NCBI GenBank assembly: GCA_010692635.1 | Contig: JAAHGL010000058.1 | Location: forward strand, 1-38,038 | Direction of reading: 5' to 3' | From: Symploca sp. SIO2C1 | Lineage (GTDB): Bacteria; Cyanobacteriota; Cyanobacteriia; Cyanobacteriales; Coleofasciculaceae | Length of the DNA stretch: 38,038 nt | Shown here: piece by piece, positions 1 to 8,801 of the stretch | Position numbering within the stretch: position 1 is the first letter of the stretch | Layout: every line of letters begins with the position of its first letter | The notes under the pieces: generated by a model | Databases searched by the model: none | Told to the model about the DNA's origin: nothing | Seen by the model: the letters and a program-made list of their open reading frames with translations, nothing else | Made by a program: the position numbers and the translations under genes

Positions 1-184
1 TAAGCGATCGCAGATAATCCAATAAACACATTTTGTAAAATTTGTCAAGCAACTTAACCGTAACCTGGAGTCCCCATTCCCTCGTGACAATTTCTCTAAC
101 TCGTTTTCAAATGGGCGAACGGTGAGTTGTTACTTATTCAGCAAACCCCAATTAGGTTAATAGTGGGGTTGTTAATGTTGCAAC

Positions 185-223
185 AGCTAGTATTGCGGTG
201 ATATTAGCCTTGCAATACTAGCT
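185..223. other. 12-bp inverted repeat at the 3' end of the YkvA-type gene
   Basis: The arms 185-196 and 212-223 are perfectly complementary (AGCTAGTATTGC) around a 15-nt loop. The structure covers the last codons and stop of the leftward gene. It could be a 3'-end mRNA hairpin, but no T-run follows on the minus strand, so I do not call an intrinsic terminator. Positions 1-184 hold one HIP1 site and nothing else I can support. Confidence 0.5.
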
Positions 224-1137
224 AGTATTAGTTCCCTATTTAAACACCAATCTTCGATTTTTTGTTTTGCCTGCTCTTTGACTTCTGGAGTGATATACAT
301 GGTAACAACAGCTATAGCAGCTATTAAAGCCGTAAAATCGTCAGTAAATCCGACAACAGGTAAAACATCTGGAATTCCGTCTATGGGAGAAATAAAGTAG
401 GCTAGTGCTGCATAGATAGTTGTTTTAGCCCAAGTAGGAGTATTGGGGTTTTGAGCAGCATAATACAGGAGTAGAGCTTTTTCAATAATTTCTTTACCTG
501 CTGCCGATGCGAAGTTTTTGACTTTTTCCCAAAAACTTTCTTTTGAATAAGAATTTTGAGTTGAATTTAAGTTGACTGTTATCTTTTTGGGGTCGATGGC
601 AGAGAAAGGGATTCCCGCCGTTTCAAGTTTGGCTACAGCTTCTTTTAGTACATTCGTTGCTTCTTTATCGCTTAATTCACGTTCATGAAGTTCTCTAACC
701 TTTTGTACAAATCCTTCTATTGCTTCTACTTGTGTCCCAGAAATGCCGAGTCTATCTTGAGCTAGGTTAAGTGCTTGTTCTTCACCTGGCTTCACTACTT
801 TATCTACCCAGACGACATTGATCAGAAAAAACATTAATGCCAAGCGGAGGGTCTCATCCACTTGAGTAAGTTCTTCCAAACAATCTTCTAAAGATGGAGG
901 TGTAATAATATAAGACTGCACTGTAAGTTTGGCAGAGTCTGACAAACTCTGCATCTCACCACTCAGGAGAATAATGTTCAGTTCCTCCGGATTGATCGAC
1001 CCATCCGCCGCAGCCATTGCAAATAGTGCGCCGTAGAAAGCTACACGAATATTTTCAGGTTGCTTAGAGAAAATAATTTGCCTACCCATAGATACTGGCT
1101 CTTTGCTTGTTTCTTTGAGTGTCAAACGCTGGTGCAT
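187..1137 (-). CDS. TerB-like plus YkvA (DUF1232) domain protein
   Basis: The protein has two recognisable parts. After the first ~35 residues comes a helical region with FYGALFAMAAADGSINPEE, which resembles the TerB-like fold and its DG...E acidic motif. The C-terminal third carries the YkvA/DUF1232 signature FISPIDGIPDVLPVVGFTDD followed by a hydrophobic helix, which suggests membrane association. The function of DUF1232 proteins is not established. The frame extends upstream to a TTG at 1188, but I take the ATG at 1137; a third candidate ATG lies at 1089. None has a convincing ribosome-binding site. The gene stands alone, divergent from comEC. Family assignment is good; role unknown. Confidence 0.8.
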   Translation of the reverse strand: MHQRLTLKETSKEPVSMGRQIIFSKQPENIRVAFYGALFAMAAADGSINPEELNIILLSGEMQSLSDSAKLTVQSYIITPPSLEDCLEELTQVDETLRLALMFFLINVVWVDKVVKPGEEQALNLAQDRLGISGTQVEAIEGFVQKVRELHERELSDKEATNVLKEAVAKLETAGIPFSAIDPKKITVNLNSTQNSYSKESFWEKVKNFASAAGKEIIEKALLLYYAAQNPNTPTWAKTTIYAALAYFISPIDGIPDVLPVVGFTDDFTALIAAIAVVTMYITPEVKEQAKQKIEDWCLNRELILASIARLISPQY

Positions 1138-1483
1138 GCGATCGCGTTTACTTAATGAGCTGGCTTGGACGAACGCACCTTTATCCAAGATAGGCTTTAG
1201 CTTAGAGCAATTACAAGTACTTGACTAACTGATGCATGGCTTTATAAACAACCTCTGAGTTACTGCAATTCTGTATCTAATCCTGTAGATGCGCACGTAC
1301 TACGCCTTCCCCAATACAGGCAAAACGTAGCTCAATTAATGTTTTCTTTGTAATGCAATTAAGTGCTAGGAATGTTATTTTACTCATTGGCTTTAGGAGC
1401 AACAACGCTTTTTTAGCAAATACGGTAATTTTACTGTTGTGCTCTAATGCTGTGCTGAGTTTGAAGCTGGGTCTAGCAATCTT
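1138..1483. other. intergenic region between divergent genes
   Basis: This spacer of about 350 bp must hold the divergent promoters of the YkvA-type gene and comEC. It has a HIP1 site at its left edge. I found no clear promoter hexamers, repeats or RNA gene in it. Confidence 0.4.
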
Positions 1484-3847
1484 ATGAATCCTGCCAGTGG
1501 TGCTCTGCTAAGTTTAGCTTATATCCTGGGTCTATTGTCTACGGCTATTCTGGGATTTCCGATTCGTGCTGTTTCCTGGGAACAATATATCCTATTAGTT
1601 ATAGGCTTTGGTGTTTTAGGGTTACTAGCTGCTATTACTTTACCCCGGTTTTGGCGAACAGGCCCAAGACCAAGACTTTGGCTAGCAACTGGCATAGTTG
1701 CAGCTTTGGCAGTGATATCTTTTCAAATGCGGATACCACAACCTGCCTCCAATGAAATTAGCAAGTTTGTTGACTTAGCTAATGGTGCAGTACAAGGGCA
1801 GGTTGTGACAGTTCAAGGCAAGGTTGAAAGTATACCTCGTCAAACCCGCAATCAGCGGTCTCAATTTTGGTTGCAGGCAAAGCAACTCAATGAAATTCAA
1901 GGTAGAGATGATAATGCAGCTGTAAGTCAGGGAGTTAGAGGTCAGTTATATGTAACTGTTCCTTTACTACAAGCAACAGGTTTATATCCTGGGCAGAGGA
2001 TTGCCATCACAGGTCTATTGTATGCACCATTACCTCCTAAAAATCCAGGAGCATTTGATTTTCAAGCTTATCTAGCTCGTCAAGGGGCTTTTGCTGGTCT
2101 GAGTGGACTTCAAATAACCAATTATGACCCAATGCCAACAAAGTTGTGGGGATGGTGGAAACTGCGAGTACGCATCCTTCGTGCCCAAGTTCGCTGGCTG
2201 GGAAGTCCTACGGGACAGTTAGTAAGTACGATGGTTTTAGGGAGGCGTGCAGTTGATTTACCTTACGAAATCCGTGACGAGTTTATTGCTGCTGGTTTAG
2301 CTCATGTATTAGCAGCTTCAGGGTTTCATATCTCTTTGATTTTGGGTTTGGTTTTAGGGTTCACCAGGCGTATGTCAGGGCGATCGCAATTCATCATTGG
2401 ATTAAGTACGCTTTTGATTTATGTTGGTTTAACTGGTCTCCAACCTTCGGTGATGCGAGCTGCAATTATGGGATTGGGGGCGTTAATTGCCTTATTGACA
2501 CAACGCAAGACCAAACCTTTAGGTTCTCTGTTAATTGCAGCAACTATCTTGCTACTGTGGAATCCTCTTTGGATTTGGGATTTAGGATTTGAGTTAAGCT
2601 TTCTAGCAACCTTGGGATTGTTAGTTACAGCACCACCACTGATTAAGCAATTGGACTGGTTACCTCCTGCACTGGCTTCCTTGATTGCAGTTCCCCTAGC
2701 AGCATCTTTATGGACATTACCTCTGCAACTATATGTTTTTTATACCTTTGCGCCTTATAGTTTAGCCGTCAATATTATTTGTACTCCATTAATTGCTCTG
2801 ATCAGCATCGGTGGTGTACTCAGTGCTGTAACAGCATTAATTTTGCCATTGGTAGGAAGTACGATCGCTTGGTTTCTAGAATATCCAGTTCAGTTACTGG
2901 TTTGGTTAGTAGGATTCTTCAATGAGTTGCCAGGAAGTCAAGTAACAGTAGGAAAGATTTCTCTTATTCAATTGCTGTTACTATATGGGATCCTTTGTCT
3001 AAGCTTTATCAACCATAAGTGGCGACGTCGTTGGTGGTTAGTGGTTTTAATTGGAGTGACCTTAGTAATAATTCCTGTTTGGCAAACGAAGCTAGCACAA
3101 TTTCAAGTAACAGTTTTAGCTACAGCTCAAGAACAAGTTTTGGTAATTCAAGACCAAGGAAAAGTCACATTAGTTAATAGTGGGGAAGGGGAGACAGTTA
3201 CTTTTACAGTATTACCTTTTCTACAACAGCAGGGAGTTAATCAAATCGATTGGGCAGTTGCTTTTGATTCTGAATCCCGTCTTAGAAGTGGCTGGTTAGA
3301 GATGTTGAAAACTTTACCGATTAAGAATTTTTACGATACTTTCCAAGAACAACCAGTTTCGTCTGGTTCTGTAACCTCATCCGAGGCTAGAACCTTTCTT
3401 TCACAGCTCGCCAGTGCAGTTCAATCTAGACAGGGAAATTACCAACGAGTTTCCCTTGGTAAAGAAATGCCTGTTGGTTCTACAATTATGAAATTAATCA
3501 ACACTGAGCCACCAGTATTACAGCTGCAAATCAATAACCAGACTTGGTTGCTATTAGGAAAATTGGCTCCGGATGCTCAAAAAGAATTAGTAAAAACTAA
3601 CAATCTTCCTTTAACTGAAGTACTTTGGTTTTCTGGAAAAAGCTTAACACTAGAATTGTTACAAGCCTTGCAACCAAAAGTTGTCATTGCTTCATCAAAT
3701 ACATTAGACCCGAATACGGCACAACTACTGCTAGAATCAGAGATTATTTTCTATTTTACTGGTCGTGATGGTGCGATTCAGTGGACGCCCCATGATGGTT
3801 TTGAAACAACTCTTGAAGTGATTAACAAGGATGCTCCGCTACTGTAG
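1484..3847 (+). CDS. comEC: ComEC/Rec2 DNA-uptake channel
   Basis: Inner-membrane channel thought to carry single-stranded DNA into the cell during natural transformation. N-terminal transmembrane helices (to ~80) are followed by the DUF4131/OB-like segment (~100-215). The Competence domain (~240-510) has the family motif HVLAASGFH, with His274 and His282, and many membrane helices. The C-terminal part (~540-787) aligns with the metallo-beta-lactamase-like domain: it keeps the VNSGEGE start, but where the metal-binding HxHxDH should follow it reads AFDSESRLRSG, so the nuclease-type metal site is lost. At 787 aa it is full length for the family. comFB lies 1.7 kb downstream on the same strand. 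The family call is firm. Confidence 0.95.
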   Translation: MNPASGALLSLAYILGLLSTAILGFPIRAVSWEQYILLVIGFGVLGLLAAITLPRFWRTGPRPRLWLATGIVAALAVISFQMRIPQPASNEISKFVDLANGAVQGQVVTVQGKVESIPRQTRNQRSQFWLQAKQLNEIQGRDDNAAVSQGVRGQLYVTVPLLQATGLYPGQRIAITGLLYAPLPPKNPGAFDFQAYLARQGAFAGLSGLQITNYDPMPTKLWGWWKLRVRILRAQVRWLGSPTGQLVSTMVLGRRAVDLPYEIRDEFIAAGLAHVLAASGFHISLILGLVLGFTRRMSGRSQFIIGLSTLLIYVGLTGLQPSVMRAAIMGLGALIALLTQRKTKPLGSLLIAATILLLWNPLWIWDLGFELSFLATLGLLVTAPPLIKQLDWLPPALASLIAVPLAASLWTLPLQLYVFYTFAPYSLAVNIICTPLIALISIGGVLSAVTALILPLVGSTIAWFLEYPVQLLVWLVGFFNELPGSQVTVGKISLIQLLLLYGILCLSFINHKWRRRWWLVVLIGVTLVIIPVWQTKLAQFQVTVLATAQEQVLVIQDQGKVTLVNSGEGETVTFTVLPFLQQQGVNQIDWAVAFDSESRLRSGWLEMLKTLPIKNFYDTFQEQPVSSGSVTSSEARTFLSQLASAVQSRQGNYQRVSLGKEMPVGSTIMKLINTEPPVLQLQINNQTWLLLGKLAPDAQKELVKTNNLPLTEVLWFSGKSLTLELLQALQPKVVIASSNTLDPNTAQLLLESEIIFYFTGRDGAIQWTPHDGFETTLEVINKDAPLL

Positions 3848-3858
3848 TTATGTAGAGT

Positions 3859-4146
3859 TCGCGATCGCTCCATCTTGAAAAAGTAGCGGTCAGAAGTAAA
3901 GCCCTTCCTCTCCAGTAAGGCAAGGTGTTGAGATTGATCTGCGCGAGTGGCAGAGCGTAGTTTAAGCTTCTTTCCACGCTCTTGGCTCACCTCACGCAGT
4001 CGCCCCTCGCCCCACGCGATAATCTCCAATTCCAGATCACCGCCCCGTGCTGTAGGGTGGACGCGAAACCCAAAAAAACCGTCAATTTCTTCTCCTGGCT
4101 TAGGAATCCAAGTGGGAGAATAGTCAATACTTATACTACATAAATA
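3859..4146 (-). pseudogene. remnant of a GNAT-type acetyltransferase gene
   Basis: Reading leftward from about 4140 the frame gives SIDYSPTWIPKPGEE, then GFFGFRVHPTARGGDLELE, then KLRSATRADQ and finally LLERKGFTSDRYFFKMERS. This is the beta4/alpha3-to-beta5 region of a GNAT N-acetyltransferase of the two-domain kind, with a typical closing GF..DRYFF.ME. A stop codon lies at 4147-4149, immediately before the matching stretch. After MERS the frame runs antisense into comEC without further similarity. The acetyl-CoA-binding segment and any second domain are missing, so I read it as a decayed internal fragment. An upstream TTG could start a short peptide, but I do not expect a functional enzyme. 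Confidence 0.6.
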
Positions 4147-4489
4147 CTACAATTGTGTCAAGGGATGGGAAACTTTCTTTTTCTCTCTCTACTTGGTTTT
4201 TGATTCAGCCGAGGGCTAATCGACACCACTCGGCAAATCGCACTAAACCCTATATTTTTCGTTGAGTGCTGTCGATGTCTTACAGGGAGAGGGTTTGACT
4301 CAAGGCGAATCTCCTAAAGAAGATTAGCTTTTTTGTGTTAAGAAAATATGGGAAAATCAAGTTCATAGTGATCGCACAAGTACTGCTGCGAAAAGATTAG
4401 CACCCCTCAATCGCGATCTCTAGAAACAGTTTTGCTAGGGTGATAGTCTAAGCACTAATAACCAGAAAGTTTTAAGAACGCAGATCCTG
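4147..4489. other. intergenic region upstream of the M23 peptidase
   Basis: AT-rich spacer between the GNAT remnant and the peptidase gene. I see no ORF, no repeat family shared with the rest of the window and no convincing RNA or promoter. Confidence 0.35.
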
Positions 4490-5389
4490 ATGAGTGTAGT
4501 TCCAATGATGCCTCATTCCTTCTCTCCCTTATCTCTAGTTAAGGGAGCGCTGACAACCCTAACAATTGGTATTACTACTGGTGTTGGACTACTTTGTCAG
4601 CCAGTGCTTGCCTTGCAGGTACTAGTAACACCAGAAAATCCTCAGTTAGGGGATACCATCTCAGTAGTTATTCAGACTGATACAGCTGGCTCAGAGCCAA
4701 CGGTTTCCCTGCGGCAACAAACTTATCCTGTTTTTGCCATAGGTTCAAATTACTATCGAGCCTTATTACCAACAACACCTTTAGATTCACCAGGGAATTT
4801 ACCAATCCAAGTGAGAGGTGATGGTGAAACTAGGAATATCACCCTTTCCTTACGCAATCGCTCTTTTCCTACCCAACGGATCTGGCTCAAAGGTGGAGGT
4901 TCTAATGCCACGGAGACAGAACTAAGTCGGGTAGCAGCATTCAAGAAGTTAGTCACACCACAGAAATTCTGGAACGGGAATTTTTTAAGACCTAACAGCG
5001 GTTCAGTTTCAACAATTTTTGGTGTCCGCCGCTACTACAATGGTGTTTGGGCAGAAAACTACTACCATCGTGGCGTTGACTATGCAGCTGGAACTGGCTC
5101 ACCGATTGTAGCACCAGCAGCAGGACGAGTGGGACTGGTAGGAAGGGAAGCGGAAGGCTTCCGAGTTCATGGTAATACAGTGGGAATTAACCATGGACAA
5201 GGAGTCCTCAGTATCATGCTGCATATGCACCGGATTGATGTGAAGGAAGGAGATTTTGTCCAAGCTGGCCAAAGGATTGGAACGGTTGGCTCTACTGGAG
5301 CATCTACTGGTCCTCATTTACACTGGGGTTTGTATGTTAACGGTCAAGCTATTGATCCTGTACCTTGGAGATTCCAGGGAATTGATTGA
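4490..5389 (+). CDS. M23 family (LytM-type) metallopeptidase, exported
   Basis: Predicted murein endopeptidase of the periplasm. A signal peptide covers the first ~42 residues (hydrophobic LTTLTIGITTGVGLLCQPVLA, ending ALQ). A beta-rich domain (~43-160) precedes the catalytic domain (~180-299). The LytM zinc ligands are visible: His193 and Asp197 in HRGVD, and His278 in the HLH motif; His245/His247 in HMHRI supply the other conserved histidines. The tail DPVPW is typical of cyanobacterial members. Such enzymes trim cross-links during growth or division, or act as activators; the exact role cannot be read here. A GTG/ATG choice is not an issue: the ATG at 4490 precedes a full signal peptide. 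Confidence 0.92.
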   Translation: MSVVPMMPHSFSPLSLVKGALTTLTIGITTGVGLLCQPVLALQVLVTPENPQLGDTISVVIQTDTAGSEPTVSLRQQTYPVFAIGSNYYRALLPTTPLDSPGNLPIQVRGDGETRNITLSLRNRSFPTQRIWLKGGGSNATETELSRVAAFKKLVTPQKFWNGNFLRPNSGSVSTIFGVRRYYNGVWAENYYHRGVDYAAGTGSPIVAPAAGRVGLVGREAEGFRVHGNTVGINHGQGVLSIMLHMHRIDVKEGDFVQAGQRIGTVGSTGASTGPHLHWGLYVNGQAIDPVPWRFQGID

Positions 5390-5554
5390 ACCAACCAGTA
5401 GTTGATTCTCTCAAGAAACAAGGCAGAAGGCACAGGGCAGTTCGGCAAAGCCGTTGCCGTAGGCTAGGCAGAAGGTAGATTTAATGTTTGTTAGAAAAAG
5501 GTCAAGGCAGGATTTTCCCTTGCTAGTTGCTACTGGGAAGCACGCTCCAAGGTC

Positions 5555-6091
5555 ATGAGTATTGAAGAAATCGTACAACAAGCTCTGCAAGAGGGTTACT
5601 TAACTCCATTAATGGAAACAGAGATGGGGCGAATCTGTAATTCAGCATCAGAGCTTTCTATGGAAGAATATATGGCATTGGATCGATTGATGGGGGCACT
5701 GTTAACTGGTGAAGTGGTTGCTGTTCCTCGTAAGAGGTTTATCAATGTCATGGAGGAGTTAGTGCTTGCTGAAGCGATCGCTCGGATTGCTGAAATTGAA
5801 AAGTATAATGAGCCCCTCCTAGATGTCGGAGATATTACAGCTTATGCCTTGAATAGACTTCCTCCTCTGTATGCCACAACAGAAGAGGGTGCTACATATC
5901 AGCGTCAGCGAGCTCAAAAAGAGTTACATGAGTTGATTACTCAGCAAGTTGCTGGAGCAATTGCCCGCAGCTTGGATCGACCTGACTTTGGCTATGAGCG
6001 TCAAGCACTCCTCAACAACAATGAAAACAACATTTTTAATCAGGTTAGCAGTTTACTCCAAGTTTACGCCCCCAACTTTGAGAAAGAATGA
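5555..6091 (+). CDS. comFB: ComFB family protein
   Basis: The core (~60-150) has the ComFB pattern NVMEELVLAEA...CxxC-less...DITAYALNRLPPLYATTEEG, matching the late competence ComFB family. An N-terminal ~60-residue extension (MSIEEIVQQALQEGYLTP) is the form common in cyanobacteria. Cyanobacterial ComFB-type proteins have been reported as cyclic-di-nucleotide receptors that affect competence, motility or cell size; that is family knowledge and not visible in the sequence. It lies downstream of comEC and the peptidase on the same strand, with ~165 bp before it containing GGCAGAAGG-type repeats, so it probably has its own promoter. Confidence 0.85.
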   Translation: MSIEEIVQQALQEGYLTPLMETEMGRICNSASELSMEEYMALDRLMGALLTGEVVAVPRKRFINVMEELVLAEAIARIAEIEKYNEPLLDVGDITAYALNRLPPLYATTEEGATYQRQRAQKELHELITQQVAGAIARSLDRPDFGYERQALLNNNENNIFNQVSSLLQVYAPNFEKE

Positions 6092-6179
6092 AAATTGGGA
6101 ATTGTTGTTTGTCATTTGTCCTTTGGAAATGGAAATTTGGAATTGGGAATATCTTCCTCATCTCTCCAGCTCTCCATCC

Positions 6180-6728
6180 TCAATCCTGAACAATGATAGG
6201 TGTCCCTACCCTTATTTGCTCATACAACTCCTCAATATCAGCATTTCGCATCCGCAAGCAGCCATGAGAAACCTTCTGTCCTACTAGTTGTTCATTATTG
6301 GTGCCATGGAACCCGATTTGATGGTTGCCGTCAGACCAAAAACTGATCCATCGGCTTCCTAGAGGATTATCCGGTCCTGTAGGAATCAAATCCCCAGTAA
6401 TTGGTTGCTGCCAGACAGGATTGTGTTGTTTGTGTAGAACTTTGAAACTACCGGTAGGCGTTTCCCAACCAGATTTACCGACCGCAACTGGGTAACTTGA
6501 GAGTAATCGATTTTCCCAGTAAAGGTAAACTTGGGTATCACTCAAATCAACAACTACCTGAGAACTCATGGCTGCGATCGCTTTATTCAACATAGGGGTG
6601 ATCGAGGAAACAGTAGTAATCTTAGGTGTTAGTGGTATCTGCTTAGTTGCCTGTAACGCTTGCGGCAAGAGTAATGCCGCTGCTCCGAAACAAAGCAGCA
6701 TCAAGGTAGTTTTGAGTGAGTTATTCAT
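6180..6728 (-). CDS. L,D-transpeptidase (YkuD domain), exported
   Basis: Predicted periplasmic enzyme that makes 3-3 cross-links in peptidoglycan or attaches proteins to it. The catalytic YkuD motif is complete: HGT, then SHGCLRM, with the nucleophile Cys (189 of the longer frame; 157 from my start) and its partner His two residues before. The substrate-side GKSGWETPTGSF is also typical. The frame opens with a TTG at 6824, but the ATG at 6728 starts a proper signal peptide (NNSLKTTLMLLCFGAAALLL), so I place the start there, giving 182 aa. It converges with comFB and diverges from the sigma factor gene. Confidence 0.92.
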   Translation of the reverse strand: MNNSLKTTLMLLCFGAAALLLPQALQATKQIPLTPKITTVSSITPMLNKAIAAMSSQVVVDLSDTQVYLYWENRLLSSYPVAVGKSGWETPTGSFKVLHKQHNPVWQQPITGDLIPTGPDNPLGSRWISFWSDGNHQIGFHGTNNEQLVGQKVSHGCLRMRNADIEELYEQIRVGTPIIVQD

Positions 6729-6976
6729 CTTTCTATAGTGAATAACTCGATGACTGAGTACTTTGAGTAGTTTGGCAATCATCGAAAACCCCAGAGGAAG
6801 GATTCTTAACTTCTTTTCGAGCAACTACCTCTTGGGAAGGATGATTTTAATTTTCTCAAGAGGAAAAGTCACATACTTGTAGATTAGTGTTTAAATATTA
6901 GTTGTAACGGCATAAATGTTTATTTGCTGTTAAAGTGGGAACTCAAGATGAAATTGGACGTCTGGAAGGAGAAAGG

Positions 6977-7666
6977 ATGTTGTATTTCCCTATTCCATCC
7001 ATGAGTCAACCAATTTCTGTATCTTCCTGGTCAAAAGTTGAGGCAATAGTTCCTCTAGTACCAGAAGTAGTGCAACCAGACAAACTCTCGAACTATGACT
7101 TGATCTTGCGCTGTCAGGACGGTATTCGCCCTGATCGTGTTGCCTTTGCTGAACTTTTGCATCGGTATCAGTCTCATGTCGATAAGATTTTGTACCATTT
7201 AGCTCCGGACTGGCAAGATAGAGCGGATTTAGCTCAAGAAGTCTGGATTAGGGTTTACCGGAATATCAAGCGATTACAGGAACCAGTAAAGTTCCGGGGT
7301 TGGTTGAGCCGTATTGCCACTAATCTCTTCTATGATGAACTACGCAAGCGCAAGCGAGTGGCTCGTCCTCTGTCCCTAGATGCTCCCCGTCGCTTTGACG
7401 ATGGGGAGATGGAGTGGGAAATTGCCTCCGATGAAGCTTCTCCTCAAGAAGACATGACAACGCGGGAGTTTTATGAACAACTACAAGAGGCAATCTCTGG
7501 TTTACCAGAGGCGTTCCGCACAACCATTGTCCTCAGAGAAATCGAAGGCATGGCTTATGAAGAAATTGCCGAAATCACTGGAGTCTCCCTAGGAACTGTC
7601 AAGTCAAGAATTGCCAGAGCCAGATCTAGATTACAATCTCAGCTACAAACCTATTTAGAATCTTAA
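6977..7666 (+). CDS. sigG: Group 4 (ECF) RNA polymerase sigma factor, SigG type
   Basis: Region 2 (~45-115) contains the DLAQEVWIRVYRNIKRL core and FRGWLSRIATNLFYDELRKR. Region 4 (~165-215) contains the helix-turn-helix GMAYEEIAEITGVSLGTVKSRIARAR. The size, the acidic linker and a following anti-sigma gene fit SigG, the conserved ECF sigma factor of cyanobacteria. The frame can open at GTG 6935, but ATG 6977 sits behind a good GGAAGGAG ribosome-binding site; another ATG at 7001 (MSQPIS) is possible. SigG-type factors respond to envelope or photo-oxidative stress in studied species. Region call firm, subtype good. Confidence 0.88.
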   Translation: MLYFPIPSMSQPISVSSWSKVEAIVPLVPEVVQPDKLSNYDLILRCQDGIRPDRVAFAELLHRYQSHVDKILYHLAPDWQDRADLAQEVWIRVYRNIKRLQEPVKFRGWLSRIATNLFYDELRKRKRVARPLSLDAPRRFDDGEMEWEIASDEASPQEDMTTREFYEQLQEAISGLPEAFRTTIVLREIEGMAYEEIAEITGVSLGTVKSRIARARSRLQSQLQTYLES

Positions 7667-7754
7667 GCATTTAGTCTTATGCTAAGAAATGGTGCATTTT
7701 TGTAATTTTTCCTTAGTAAAATAGGGTGTAGTAAGATATCCTTCATTAAGGCGC

Positions 7755-7783
7755 TTGGCATGACTGTGTGGTAATGCTACAAT
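7755..7783 (+). promoter_or_regulatory. sigma70-type promoter before the anti-sigma gene
   Basis: A -35 box TTGGCA (7755-7760) and a -10 box TACAAT (7778-7783) are separated by 17 bp, and the ATG at 7836 lies about 46 nt downstream of the expected start. This suggests the anti-sigma factor can be transcribed separately from the sigma gene. Confidence 0.5.
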
Positions 7784-7835
7784 AGCCGCCACTTGAAAAG
7801 CTAGTACACGTTTGAGGTAGGAAACTGCCAACGAA

Positions 7836-8303
7836 ATGGATAGTCTACAGCGCGATCGCTTTGAATTGCTCAGTGCATACATAGATGGTGAAGTGACAGC
7901 AGCAGAGCGCTATCAAGTGCAAGAGTTGCTCTCAAAAGATCCAGATATGCAGCGCCTATATACCCGACTCATGAAGTTGCGTCAGGGACTACGGCAGCTG
8001 CCAGTACCCACTTGTGAAACTACTGCTCCTGAGACAGTACAGAAGGTATTCTCAAGAATTGACCGCCGCCGCTCTCGTAAGGCATTTATTTGGGGAGGAG
8101 CCGCTCTGGCTGCTTTGTTTGTCAGTGCTGTGTCGGGAGTTTTCTCTGGTAATCGGTCATTCGTACCACAAGTGGCACAATCTCCGGAACCAGAGGTAGC
8201 CTCGGAGCCACTAATGATTAGTGCCAACCAACCGGTAATTGAGATTCCGAAAGCACCGGTAGCACCTTCAGAAAATAAGGCAAACCAGAATGACCTTAAT
8301 TGA
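7836..8303 (+). CDS. anti-sigma factor, membrane-anchored (SigG partner)
   Basis: The N-terminus (FELLSAYIDGEVTAAERYQV) is the short helical sigma-binding domain of the RseA/ZAS-like kind. A single membrane helix follows (FIWGGAALAALFVSAVSGVF, ~84-104), then a Pro/Glu-rich outer tail. The zinc-binding HxxxCxxC of ZAS proteins is absent, so it would be a non-zinc anti-sigma factor. Its place 170 bp downstream of the SigG gene, same strand, matches the conserved cyanobacterial sigma/anti-sigma pair. Inferred role: hold SigG at the membrane until a stress signal releases it. Confidence 0.82.
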   Translation: MDSLQRDRFELLSAYIDGEVTAAERYQVQELLSKDPDMQRLYTRLMKLRQGLRQLPVPTCETTAPETVQKVFSRIDRRRSRKAFIWGGAALAALFVSAVSGVFSGNRSFVPQVAQSPEPEVASEPLMISANQPVIEIPKAPVAPSENKANQNDLN

Positions 8304-8341
8304 ATACTAGTGCAAAGAAGGCAGAAGGCAGGAGGAAATAA

Positions 8342-8405
8342 GGCTTGTATAGTAAGCTTTTTCACCTTTTTTACTGGTCGGTTATTTCCGCCGCGTTACA
8401 CTAGT
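8342..8405 (+). repeat. interspersed repeat copy A1
   Basis: This ~64-bp block (GGCTTGTATAGTAAGC ... ACACTAGT) recurs at 22224-22288 in the same orientation with about 80-85 % identity by eye. The copy may start at ACTAGTGC (8306), which would give short inverted termini ACTAGTG/CACTAGT. Confidence 0.65.
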
Positions 8406-8576
8406 ACCTGCTGGACGGTGCGTTCACCCTACTGACGTGATAAGTTAATCACCTAAGTTGTCCAAATTGACTCCACCAGCCAGAGACGATGGCAACTCCT
8501 TGGAGATGCTTGACTTGCTTAAAAGCTCCCTAGGAGCACTTCGCGCCCCCAATTGAATGGGAGAAACAATTCTCTT

Positions 8577-8618
8577 CCATTAGCTATTAGCCATTAGCTA
8601 TTAGCCATTAGCCATTAC
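8577..8618. repeat. heptamer array, six units of C(C/T)ATTAG
   Basis: Six head-to-tail 7-bp units alternate between CCATTAG and CTATTAG. This is a short tandemly repeated repetitive sequence (STRR) of the kind common between cyanobacterial genes. The same unit recurs at 17544-17584. Confidence 0.85.
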
Positions 8619-8726
8619 CTTTGAGCATGTTTCTCGAGAGTCATTAAGTAAATCCAAGCAAGAGTTGATGTTTCCCTGGCTAAGTTATAAACTTCAATTT
8701 GGTGACGATTATATTCATTCTCATTA

Positions 8727-8764
8727 CCTAACACCTAACACCTAACACCTAATACCTAATACCT
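8727..8764. repeat. heptamer array, five units of CCTAA(C/T)A
   Basis: Three CCTAACA units are followed by two CCTAATA units. It lies just before the 3' end of the histidine kinase gene. Confidence 0.85.
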
Positions 8765-8801
8765 TTTATTTAGTATCTCTGAAAAGAGTGCAACATTTCA
8801 G

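Larger units (their letters stand above)
8304..8801. other. intergenic region filled with short repeats
   Basis: About 500 bp without a gene between the anti-sigma and histidine kinase genes. It holds a GGCAGAAGG-type repeat (8316-8335), repeat copy A1, and two heptamer arrays (8577-8618 and 8727-8764). No coding frame or RNA recognised. Confidence 0.6.

Noticed and set aside
5949-6287. 112-codon plus-strand frame overlapping the comFB end
   Set aside because: It is out of frame within comFB and then runs antisense through ykuD; no family features.
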